Shown here one piece after another: positions 19,101-26,355 of a stretch of DNA of 64,000 nt. This DNA is from Winogradskyella luteola (GTDB lineage Bacteria; Bacteroidota; Bacteroidia; Flavobacteriales; Flavobacteriaceae): assembly GCF_019203985.1 (NCBI RefSeq), contig NZ_JAGSPD010000006.1:186001-250000 (forward strand). The letters are read 5' to 3'. A program made the translations under genes and the position numbers. Under the pieces are notes generated by a model. That model ran no database searches and had not been told where the DNA came from. It worked only from the letters and a program-made list of their open reading frames with translations. How positions within the stretch are numbered: the first letter of the stretch is position 1; every line of letters begins with the position of its first letter.

Positions 19101-19570
19101 CTTAGGGTTGATTTTTTCACAAAACCATAAGCATTACTAGAACACCATTCGTACCTAAATGTAAGTTCTAGGTCTAGATTCTCTTCTTCAAAAATAATTG
19201 AGTTACCGTAAACACTTTTATAAAGATTGCTTCTTACGTTATAATTATCTTGAAAACGTATTGAGAAAGGTTCCCAAATAAATATCTCACCATTTTTTAT
19301 GACCTGAAAAATAGATTTTGCACCTGTTATTTCTGAAGACTCTGTAATCTTATCATCTGAATAATAAGGAAATAAAGCAAACTCAGAATTCTTTCGCCCA
19401 GCGGTTAGTCCTCCATTACTCGATATAAACATCCAATGATTAGAATCACTGACAATGCTCATAAAAAATGGACGCATCTCATTACTGTTAGAAATTTTGA
19501 AATAAGCTTTATTGTCAATCGAAACCTGTTCTAATTTCACTTTATTATCTAATATTTGTGTGTTAGGCAT
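16124..19570 (-). CDS. GH94/GH149-like glycoside phosphorylase, probable beta-1,3-glucan phosphorylase
   Basis: A 1148-residue cytosolic protein (no signal peptide) with the layout of GH94-clan phosphorylases: an N-terminal beta-sandwich (roughly 1-350), then an alpha/alpha-barrel. The proposed acid is Asp646 in QRPEWNDANNALVGNG; FEGNWR-like YEGNWRDIFQNWEAL and the late SHTPAGKGAQQPGMTGQVKED resemble substrate and phosphate-binding loops. It is longer than typical GH94 cellobiose phosphorylases (about 800), and size and context fit GH149 beta-1,3-glucan phosphorylases, known from Euglena and some bacteria. It would turn imported beta-1,3-oligosaccharides into glucose-1-phosphate. GH161 or plain GH94 remain possible. 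A 123-base gap before it may hold an internal promoter. Confidence 0.75.
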   Translation of the reverse strand: MPNTQILDNKVKLEQVSIDNKAYFKISNSNEMRPFFMSIVSDSNHWMFISSNGGLTAGRKNSEFALFPYYSDDKITESSEITGAKSIFQVIKNGEIFIWEPFSIRFQDNYNVRSNLYKSVYGNSIIFEEENLDLELTFRYEWCSSNAYGFVKKSTLSNNSDLPVGINVLDGIQNVIPYGVSSALQNASSNLVDAYKRTELVEQTGIGIFALSAIIVDKAEPSEALKANIAWSLGLDNPQYLLSSLQLDDFRNFEKVSQETDIKAEKGAYFINSKIQLSSQEHKNWVIIANVNQDTSDIVQISKQISEDNQLLSKLENNIALGTKRLIKLNAASDGLQLTSDSFRDTRHFSNTLFNIMRGGIFDDGYSIEKWDFKKYLFNANANVANQNEAIVEALPEKFTISELKQIAEDSSDKDFSRLCLEYMPLKFSRRHGDPSRPWNKFSINTRSEIDGSKILDYEGNWRDIFQNWEALAYSYPEFIESMIHKFLNATTFDGYNPYRVTKGGFDWEISEPDDPWSYIGYWGDHQIIYLLKFLEFIEDYQPGKLKSLLNKDLFVYANVPYRIKSYQDVLKNPKDTIEFDEASDEEIRAKRDKIGADGALLQYANGDVVRANFMEKILATTLAKLSNFIPEGGIWMNTQRPEWNDANNALVGNGISMVTLYYLRQFLKFFEGVFKNNSTYTIEVASEIADFFDAVKSTFVQNENLLNNNIDDKSRKQILDAVGNAGSIFRATIYENSFSGNKSKLRLEDIKTFTHSALKHLEHSIEANKRDDAMYHAYNLMSIENENSISVAYLDEMLEGQVAVLSSGYLSSKENLAVLDGLKQSKLFREDQYSYILYPYKNLKGFMDRNTIPANAVESSDLLKTLVADNNTHVVQKDINGDYHFNGNFKNANDLKLALKNLSGTEYESLANKEESKILQIFEDVFNHKAFTGRSGTFYGYEGLGSIYWHMVSKLLLAVMECCQKAIEENENDEIVGRLLEHYYEINEGIGVHKSPELYGAFPTDPYSHTPAGKGAQQPGMTGQVKEDILSRFGELGVFMKDGRLVFNPCMLRKEEFLNETKAFDYIDLDGNTSQLEINKGELVFTYCQVPVIYSLSDTFKSEVKLKQGSTQTFNSLNLDEAISQKVFNRSGEVELIKIYIKEDYLK

Positions 19571-19693
19571 TAGCTAGCTACTTAAAATTTCAATTAAACT
19601 TATTACAGTTACAACCAAAATCTTGAAAATTATAGTGATTTATTTTTCTAATTCAGAAGTCACTAAGGACTTAAAACAAAACTTGATATGTAT

Positions 19694-20521
19694 TTACTGT
19701 TGAATTATGTCATCAAAATAGTATATGTCACCATCACAAGGTGCATTTCTTTCAAAATAGATAATCATACTCTGAAATGTACCTGTAGCAACATCAGTAA
19801 AATCAAAAGTCAATTCTTGCCATTCTCCCAACTGTGTAATACTCGCCACTCTATCTTGAGATGGCTCTGTATTAGGAAATGGCATAAACTCCAAACGTAA
19901 TGTCACGTCTGTTAGCTGAGTTTCTGCAAGAACTTTTATAGTGAATGTTTTTCCTGTTTCCGGTAATGAAAAATCTAGAGGTGTGTCTAGCGCTACTCCC
20001 AAACCAGCAAAAGTGAAACATCCAGTTGTTTTTTCGAAACGTTGTACTTTACAGCTTGGATTAACCGCATCTACAACTGGGTTTTCAACAATAAATCCTG
20101 CAGTATTACCAAACGCATCAAATGTAGTATCGTCCGATATTGTAAAAAACGTCCAATTAAGATTCCCATTAGCAGGGTCAATGTTTTCTGATGTTTCACA
20201 ATTTATTGTAAATGTTTCAGAAAATGTATCTGAATTTCCGTTGTCATCAAATGCTGTTAGGGTTACTGTGTATGTACCATTATCAAAGGTTACCGTAGGG
20301 TTTGCAATGACATCGGTATCGCCATTTCCAAAATCCCACAAATAACTTGTGGCATCATTTGATGCATTTGTAAATGTTATTGTGCTGAATTGAACATCGC
20401 TCAAAAATCTCGATTCTAAGCCTATTAAAGACACACCACTGTCACTATCCTCACAAGATATGATTGAACACGATAGAATGATAATGGAAAGTAATGTTAT
20501 TTTATATTTTAATAATTTCAT
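19694..20521 (-). CDS. PKD-domain lipoprotein with CBM-like module
   Basis: A 275-residue lipoprotein (Cys23 within IISCEDSDSG; acidic residues after the Cys suggest surface exposure). Residues about 30-110 form a PKD fold (SYLWDFGNGDTDV, YTVTLTAFDDNGN). Residues about 112-275 form a jelly-roll domain with FTIKVLAE, WQELTFDFTD and DIYYFDDIIQQ, very like the N-terminal domain of the T9SS protein at 8188. There are no catalytic residues. It most likely binds glucan at the surface next to the GH16 enzyme encoded 18 bases upstream. Confidence 0.86.
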   Translation of the reverse strand: MKLLKYKITLLSIIILSCSIISCEDSDSGVSLIGLESRFLSDVQFSTITFTNASNDATSYLWDFGNGDTDVIANPTVTFDNGTYTVTLTAFDDNGNSDTFSETFTINCETSENIDPANGNLNWTFFTISDDTTFDAFGNTAGFIVENPVVDAVNPSCKVQRFEKTTGCFTFAGLGVALDTPLDFSLPETGKTFTIKVLAETQLTDVTLRLEFMPFPNTEPSQDRVASITQLGEWQELTFDFTDVATGTFQSMIIYFERNAPCDGDIYYFDDIIQQ

Positions 20522-20539
20522 TGTTTATTACTTTTTAAA

Positions 20540-21415
20540 TTAATTATAAACTCTAACATAGTCCACCAACATTCTTTGTGGAAATACGGTTTCGGCATTT
20601 GGTGCACCAGGCAGGTTACCACCAACAGCTATATTCATGATGATGTAAAATGGACGATTAAACACCCATTCCCCAGCATTTTCAGGACCACCATCGACGA
20701 CAGCTTCTTCTTCCACAACTGATGGCGTAATACTTTGGTATAATACATCGTCTACGTAATAGTTAATACGGTTCGGACTCCACTCTATTCCAAAAACGTG
20801 AAAGCCTGTATCGAAGCGATCATTCTCTAATTCATATTCTTTAGTAATGGCATCACCTGCATTATAACCTGGCCCATGAGCACTGCCAAATACTATAGTT
20901 GGTGAATCCCCGAGATATTCCATGATGTCTATTTCTCCACATTGTGGCCATGGGTTTTGATCACAGTCATTACCCAATAACCAAAACGCTGGCCAAAGCC
21001 CTTTTCCCCAAGGTAATTTTATGCGCGCTTCGAAACGCCCATATTGTCGCTCAAATAAATTTTGGGTGGTTAATCTGGCTGAAGTATAGCTTGCGCCTTC
21101 AAATGATTCTTCGCGTGCCGTAATCACCAGCACACCGTTTTCAACATTTACGTTTTCTGGCCTGGCTGTATAGTACTGTAACTCGTTATTTCCCCATCCA
21201 GGAATACCTTCTGCAGTTCCATCACCAATATCATAAGTCCACATTGATGGATTTGGAACACCATCTACATCAAACTCGTCTTGCATTACTAAATTATTTA
21301 GTTTTGCCACTTCTTGAGTTTCATCTGGATCACAATTTGTAAACATAGTAGTGAAAATCATTAGTGCCACTAAACACTTAACTCTAAACAATGTATTTGA
21401 CTTTATATTTTTCAT
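20540..21415 (-). CDS. GH16 endo-beta-1,3-glucanase (laminarinase-like) lipoprotein
   Basis: A 291-residue GH16 jelly-roll enzyme with lipobox Cys28 followed by DPDETQE, consistent with surface display. The catalytic motif is Glu161-Ile-Asp163-Ile-Met-Glu166 in CGEIDIMEYLG, the form with the extra Met found in laminarinases and not in agarases or carrageenases; GIPGWGNNELQYYT and GLWPAFWLLG also match bacterial laminarinases. The C-terminus (MLVDYVRVYN) is the normal end, so it is a single-domain protein. It should cut internal beta-1,3 bonds to supply SusCD and the downstream enzymes. Confidence 0.94.
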   Translation of the reverse strand: MKNIKSNTLFRVKCLVALMIFTTMFTNCDPDETQEVAKLNNLVMQDEFDVDGVPNPSMWTYDIGDGTAEGIPGWGNNELQYYTARPENVNVENGVLVITAREESFEGASYTSARLTTQNLFERQYGRFEARIKLPWGKGLWPAFWLLGNDCDQNPWPQCGEIDIMEYLGDSPTIVFGSAHGPGYNAGDAITKEYELENDRFDTGFHVFGIEWSPNRINYYVDDVLYQSITPSVVEEEAVVDGGPENAGEWVFNRPFYIIMNIAVGGNLPGAPNAETVFPQRMLVDYVRVYN

Positions 21416-21436
21416 AAATCTCTGTGTGTTAAATCA

Positions 21437-22906
21437 TTATTCGTTATAGAAGTAGACATTATCTACCCAAATGTCTGCTATTGTGTTATCTGAAACAAAG
21501 AACAGTTGTCCTAAATTTGCAGGATCTGAAAATCCGCTAAAACTAGATAGTGGTACATCAAGACTGACCCAACCGTTAGCGTCTATGTTGTTTAAGGCAG
21601 TCGAGTTTACAATGAATGACCCAAAGGATGTGCTGCCTATTCCTGTTCCACTTTCTAGTGAAAGTCTAATAAAATCTGAAGGATCTACTGTTTCTCTCAC
21701 ATTTATATCTACATGAAGATGTGTCATAGCACTTATATTGACTAAAGGAACGGTTTCATAGGTTCCAATACTCACAAAATTTAATGAAGTATAATTAATA
21801 ATATTATCTGGTGTACCATCAGAAAATTGGGCTTGGATATCTACATTATTAGGATCTGAACCTGCACCACCTTGTGTTGTTGACCCACCAAAAAAGCCAT
21901 TGTAATGTCTTACCGACACATTAGAATAAGCATCGCTGAAAAGTGACACTACGTTTGCAGCATCTCTCATTGGAACTGGGGCGTTAGGAAAAGGACCACT
22001 AGCTGTCACCTCTAAAGAGCCTTCTGCAGGTAAATCTCCTATCCTAGCTGTAATTGTTGCTGTTCCTTCACCAACGATATTTACCACACCTTCCTCTGAT
22101 ATTATAGCCACTGCGGGGTCTGATGTTATAAATGAAAAATAATTTGACGAGGCATTTACTGTTTGATTTGTACCCGATGGTAGGTTAACCTTGTACCCAA
22201 TATCAGATATCGCAATACTAGAACCGATGAAGGCCTCTTGCACAATATCTTCACCATTGAATATTTGTGGTCGCTCTTGGCCTATTGTTCCTAGATTTTC
22301 AAACCTTAATTCATCTATCCAAAAGGTAAAGCCCATGCCCCCAGTGCTATTTGTTCCTGCTGAAAACAAAAACATACCTTTCTCTTGAGTCAATTTTGAA
22401 GGATCTGGCATTGGTATAATATATTTTCTCCAGTCTGTAGAGAGCTGTAAATCATTTAAGGTGACTACATAATCATTTTCTTCAAGATTATCACCAAAGC
22501 CTACCGTGCCAATCAAAGCTGTAGTAGAACCTTTAGCCCAAAACGTTAAAGCATCATACCCTGTTAGATCTCTTCCATCACCGCGATCTTCAAATACTCC
22601 TCCGATAAATCCTCCTTCTGGGTCATTGGGCACAGGTACATCTATACGTATAGAACTTGTACCCTCATAAGCCACACCATCATCAACCCCAAAGCCATTT
22701 ACGTTAGCTCCAGCTGCTGGATCAAAAGATCTAAAAAACTGATCGGTTAAACCAACTGGTGCATCCGTAAAAATATCACCTTCTGTGGGGAATGTTGCCA
22801 ATACAGCATCATCCGTAAGATCTCTTTCGCATCCATACGCCAGGATTAAAACTAAGCCTAGAATACAAATACTTTTTAATTTTATTGATTTTATAGTCTT
22901 CATCAT
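21437..22906 (-). CDS. Surface glycan-binding lipoprotein with Ig-like (BIG2) domain
   Basis: A 489-residue non-catalytic lipoprotein; lipobox LAYGC then ERDLTDD, an acidic stretch suggesting surface export. An N-terminal CBM-like beta-sandwich (about 40-210, ending in FTFWIDELRFENLG) is followed by a bacterial Ig-like domain around 225-300 (FITSDPAVAIISEEGVVNI ... GTATITARIG; only key parts) and a C-terminal CBM-like domain ending in ADIWVDNVYFYNE. This layout is typical of the SGBP in PULs for laminarin-like glucans. Either of two adjacent Met codons could be the start. It lies 9 bases after the hydrolase-barrel gene. Confidence 0.87.
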   Translation of the reverse strand: MMKTIKSIKLKSICILGLVLILAYGCERDLTDDAVLATFPTEGDIFTDAPVGLTDQFFRSFDPAAGANVNGFGVDDGVAYEGTSSIRIDVPVPNDPEGGFIGGVFEDRGDGRDLTGYDALTFWAKGSTTALIGTVGFGDNLEENDYVVTLNDLQLSTDWRKYIIPMPDPSKLTQEKGMFLFSAGTNSTGGMGFTFWIDELRFENLGTIGQERPQIFNGEDIVQEAFIGSSIAISDIGYKVNLPSGTNQTVNASSNYFSFITSDPAVAIISEEGVVNIVGEGTATITARIGDLPAEGSLEVTASGPFPNAPVPMRDAANVVSLFSDAYSNVSVRHYNGFFGGSTTQGGAGSDPNNVDIQAQFSDGTPDNIINYTSLNFVSIGTYETVPLVNISAMTHLHVDINVRETVDPSDFIRLSLESGTGIGSTSFGSFIVNSTALNNIDANGWVSLDVPLSSFSGFSDPANLGQLFFVSDNTIADIWVDNVYFYNE

Positions 22907-22915
22907 TTACTATTT

Positions 22916-25900
22916 TTATTTTCCAATATTGATATGTACATAAGTTCTTATTTCCCATTCGGTACCATCAGGAAATCCTACTGGACTAAGAATTGGTGGT
23001 TGGTTAGGATTAGTCGCATTAGCTGGCGTAGCAAGTGGAGAATACCTAGGTGAAAACTCATCTAAAGATCTCCATGTTCCTCTTATACCAACTGTTGTGC
23101 TTGGTAAAATAAACCAGTCTGGTTTACCTAAGGAAGTGGATACGTCTAACATTAACTGTAGCGGAAACGTTAAGTTAAAGTCTCTATGATAATCAAAAGG
23201 CCCCCAATCATTTACTTTTACGTGCGTTTCGAACTTCATCTTTTTATAAATGGCTCTTATATCACCACCAAAGCGTTTAATCAATCGATCACTACTACCA
23301 TTTGCTTGTCCATTTCCATAATAAAAGTTACCTATTAGACCTAAGTCTGAACTTACCTTAGATACCATTCTTGTATGAATTTCCCATAAATCTTCTGCTG
23401 GTGCTGAATTTGGGAAGATCAAAAGAGAACGGTCAGCCTGAAAACCAATATGAGCATCCATTGCCGTTGGTAAATGACGATAAACAAAACCTAAGTTCAT
23501 TGCAAATTTAGCATCTTCAGCTCTATCGTTGTCCCATTGATACATCCACGTGCCAGGTGTAGGATCGTAAGTAAATAATATTTCACTTCCCATAGTTTCC
23601 CTATTACCATCTCTGACCGCAAAAGGATCGTCAATAAAGTTTCTAAGTCTACCAGGTGCATTTACATCATTTGGCATAGCATCAACCAAAGGTTTTTGCC
23701 ACATAAAATTTGGAGCGACCTGAAAATTATCGAAAGAGTATGTAAATCCTGTTAAGAAATTGGTCATATTACCACTACCTGAATCTTTAAGCCTCCAACC
23801 TGTAAAAGTTTGTGTTGCATCTGCGCCACCATTAGCAACTAATCCCATTACAGAACCTTGTGCATACATATTAAACTTACCACCTTCGTAAGTCACTTTT
23901 ACCTTTCCGCCCCAATTATCTTTACCAGAAATTTTATCTACGAATACTTGGCCTTCATCAACATCTTGAAAGGAACTACCGTTTAGGGGGCTACCACCCC
24001 AAATACCACCAACTGTAACACCAAACTTTCCAAATTCTCTCTCAATAGCTATAGACGCTCTTTCCATTGGCCATGGTGGAATTACACCACTTCGAACCTG
24101 ATTGGGGTCTAAAACACGTCTTCCATTGGCATCAAATTCTACATCTGTTTCTAAATCTCTGTGATAAATACCGGTAACATCAAATTTTCCAATCTTGCGA
24201 TGGTACTTCAATAGTGCCGTTGGGTTTGCTCCCCACCATAATTGAGGGCCAAAAGCAGCTTTTAAACCATCTAGGGATCCTTTACCATCAATTTCCAAAC
24301 CTAATATTTCACCTCCATATATATCTAAGTTAGGGCCGTAGTTAGCTTCTGGGTAGAGGCCAAAGAAATCTCCTTCGTATTGCCAATGGTAATGGCCTGT
24401 ACGGTAAAACCCTCTTAAATCAAATTCTTTTGCTTTCCATTCAAACTCTGCTTGATATAGGTTAACTCTTCCACCATCATCTACAATGGTAGTATTATCA
24501 GTAGGGTCAACAACCTGTTGCCGTGTAATAGTTTCATAGAAAATCTCATCAATGGGGTTTTGGGCTACATTGCCCACAATATTGAAATTTGCTGAAGCTC
24601 TTACATTTGATGCAGGATTGCCCTCTACTCCAATAAAGAAAGATTGCATGTGATCAAAGCCCAATTGATTTGGTCTTTGTTCTGGATTAGTTGCATCTAC
24701 ATTTTCTGGTGTGTCAATTAAACTACCACCTGTATTAAAAGTAGTAAACCTTGCAGTTAGTTGGCTCAATCTAATCTTTTGTGATTCATTTCCGCCTAGT
24801 GCAGCTTTATCCCCTCTTGCGCGAAGTACTGCATCCATTAACTGGATGTTGTCAAAATAATTTTTAACAAAATCTGCATCTACACCTTCATCATAAGGAT
24901 TAAGCTGATGCACCTCTTTAAGTGCATAATATGCAGCACGCGGATATAATTTATATAGTCCTCGTTCATTTGTTGGTCCTTTTGCACAAATACCAAACCA
25001 TTCTTCGTTCATGTTATTGCCACCAGGGGGAAGATCCTTTTCGTAACCACCATTTGGCCAAGTTGCAACAGTATTATGTACATCAAAATCCTTGGTCTGG
25101 TTCCATTTCCACCATCCATCACTAGATTGAAATGTGAATCCGCCGATAGAATTTCCTGCTTTCCCTAAACCTGCAACGTTTTGATAAATATCTTTCCAGT
25201 TACCGACATTATAATATGCTTGCATCAGTTGGTCTTCTTCATTTTCAATGGCATTAAAAGCATCTGACCCAAACTCAGCAAATAAAATAGGTTTGTTTAA
25301 TTCATCTTTTACTCTTTGAAACGCATCGCCAAACGATATACCACGGTACATATTGGTGCCATAAATATCAATATCTTTACAATATTCCTTAACAATATCT
25401 AAATACAGTAAGTCACCATTACAAATGGCTACTGGCACTGAATTATCTATAGCCTTGATTTCTAATGCGGCATCGTTGAAGGCTTTGTAGAGTCCTTCAG
25501 CTGCTAAACGTATGCCTGGGTCTACACCATCAATTGGTATGGCCTCAGTCTCAGCTCCTGTCCAAGAAAGGTGGTAATTGTTTTCATTACCAATCATATA
25601 TATTAATAGACCTGGCGTATCCTTGTATTTTTTAGCCATGTCTTTTACTTCTTTCATTAATACTTTTCGAGTTGCAGGATTGGTGTAATCTGTTTGTGGT
25701 ACCCATGCTCCATTAATTGTTAGTCCATATGCTCCAAACTGTGTATTTAGCATAGTATAAATACCATAATTTTCATAGATGTAAGAAATCCATTTTGGCT
25801 CCAAACCATACGTACGAATTGCATTGACTCCCATATTTTTAAAAAGAAGCATTTCAGAATCTAGGGCAGCTTTGATTACATCGTCTGATTTATCCCAAAT

Positions 25901-26086
25901 GCCTTTATCGAGTATTCCATTACCAATAGGAACATAATCCCAATTGATTCCATTGACTATAAAGTCTTCTCCATTTACAGTCAATTTCATTCCTTCGCTA
26001 CTTTTTTGAACCGATATTTTATCAGCTTGTCCAAAGACAGGAAGCGCAAGACATATTAGTATTAACCTAAGAAAGTAATTTTTCAT
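22916..26086 (-). CDS. Clan GH-A glycoside hydrolase fused to a predicted outer-membrane beta-barrel
   Basis: A 1056-residue protein with a Sec signal (about 1-19, ending VFGQ). Residues about 25-400 form a GH2/GH5-like TIM barrel: MGVNAIRTYGLEP, acid/base Glu168 in YMIGNENN, nucleophile Glu271 in ILFAEFGSDAF, and GGFTFQSSDGWWKW on the last strands. From about residue 475 the sequence changes to alternating amphipathic strands (DLRGFYRTGHYHW, FGVTVGGIWGG, MTNFLTGFTYSF, EWEIRTYVHINIGK), which look like an outer-membrane barrel of 20 or so strands. The C-terminus lacks the usual final Phe. It heads the long operon, with the shared 15-nt motif 97 bases upstream. Function beyond glucan processing at the outer membrane is unknown. 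Confidence 0.82.
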   Translation of the reverse strand: MKNYFLRLILICLALPVFGQADKISVQKSSEGMKLTVNGEDFIVNGINWDYVPIGNGILDKGIWDKSDDVIKAALDSEMLLFKNMGVNAIRTYGLEPKWISYIYENYGIYTMLNTQFGAYGLTINGAWVPQTDYTNPATRKVLMKEVKDMAKKYKDTPGLLIYMIGNENNYHLSWTGAETEAIPIDGVDPGIRLAAEGLYKAFNDAALEIKAIDNSVPVAICNGDLLYLDIVKEYCKDIDIYGTNMYRGISFGDAFQRVKDELNKPILFAEFGSDAFNAIENEEDQLMQAYYNVGNWKDIYQNVAGLGKAGNSIGGFTFQSSDGWWKWNQTKDFDVHNTVATWPNGGYEKDLPPGGNNMNEEWFGICAKGPTNERGLYKLYPRAAYYALKEVHQLNPYDEGVDADFVKNYFDNIQLMDAVLRARGDKAALGGNESQKIRLSQLTARFTTFNTGGSLIDTPENVDATNPEQRPNQLGFDHMQSFFIGVEGNPASNVRASANFNIVGNVAQNPIDEIFYETITRQQVVDPTDNTTIVDDGGRVNLYQAEFEWKAKEFDLRGFYRTGHYHWQYEGDFFGLYPEANYGPNLDIYGGEILGLEIDGKGSLDGLKAAFGPQLWWGANPTALLKYHRKIGKFDVTGIYHRDLETDVEFDANGRRVLDPNQVRSGVIPPWPMERASIAIEREFGKFGVTVGGIWGGSPLNGSSFQDVDEGQVFVDKISGKDNWGGKVKVTYEGGKFNMYAQGSVMGLVANGGADATQTFTGWRLKDSGSGNMTNFLTGFTYSFDNFQVAPNFMWQKPLVDAMPNDVNAPGRLRNFIDDPFAVRDGNRETMGSEILFTYDPTPGTWMYQWDNDRAEDAKFAMNLGFVYRHLPTAMDAHIGFQADRSLLIFPNSAPAEDLWEIHTRMVSKVSSDLGLIGNFYYGNGQANGSSDRLIKRFGGDIRAIYKKMKFETHVKVNDWGPFDYHRDFNLTFPLQLMLDVSTSLGKPDWFILPSTTVGIRGTWRSLDEFSPRYSPLATPANATNPNQPPILSPVGFPDGTEWEIRTYVHINIGK

Positions 26087-26182
26087 AATCTTGTTTTTAA
26101 AAAAGTTTAGTTAATTAGTTATATCGTGTAGGTGGATATAAACATATAATTAAAAATTATCAATTTCTTAATTTTATCCTAT

Positions 26183-26197
26183 ACAAAAAATATACAA
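26183..26197 (-). promoter_or_regulatory. Shared upstream motif, copy B
   Basis: The plus strand reads ACAAAAAATATACAA, 97 bases upstream of the hydrolase-barrel gene start. It matches copies A (9865) and C (39145) at 13 and 12 of 15 positions or better. About 20 bases downstream in coding sense is TAATTTTT, a weak -7-like box, so the TTTG of the motif could serve as a -33 element. Confidence 0.55.
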
Positions 26198-26355
26198 TGC
26201 AATGAAATGAGGTGAAATTTGATAATAATTTAGTTATTTACCTTTTAATTTGCGACTCTAACTTATTAATATTTAGTTGAGAATTACACGATTATATTGC
26301 CGAAAAAGCAATTTGTATAGGTTATGTATAGTCCTAAATTAATTTTGTATGGGTC

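Noticed and set aside
16124..19570. Calling the large phosphorylase a plain GH94 cellobiose phosphorylase
   Set aside because: Length and glucan context fit beta-1,3-glucan phosphorylase families better, although GH94 origin cannot be excluded.
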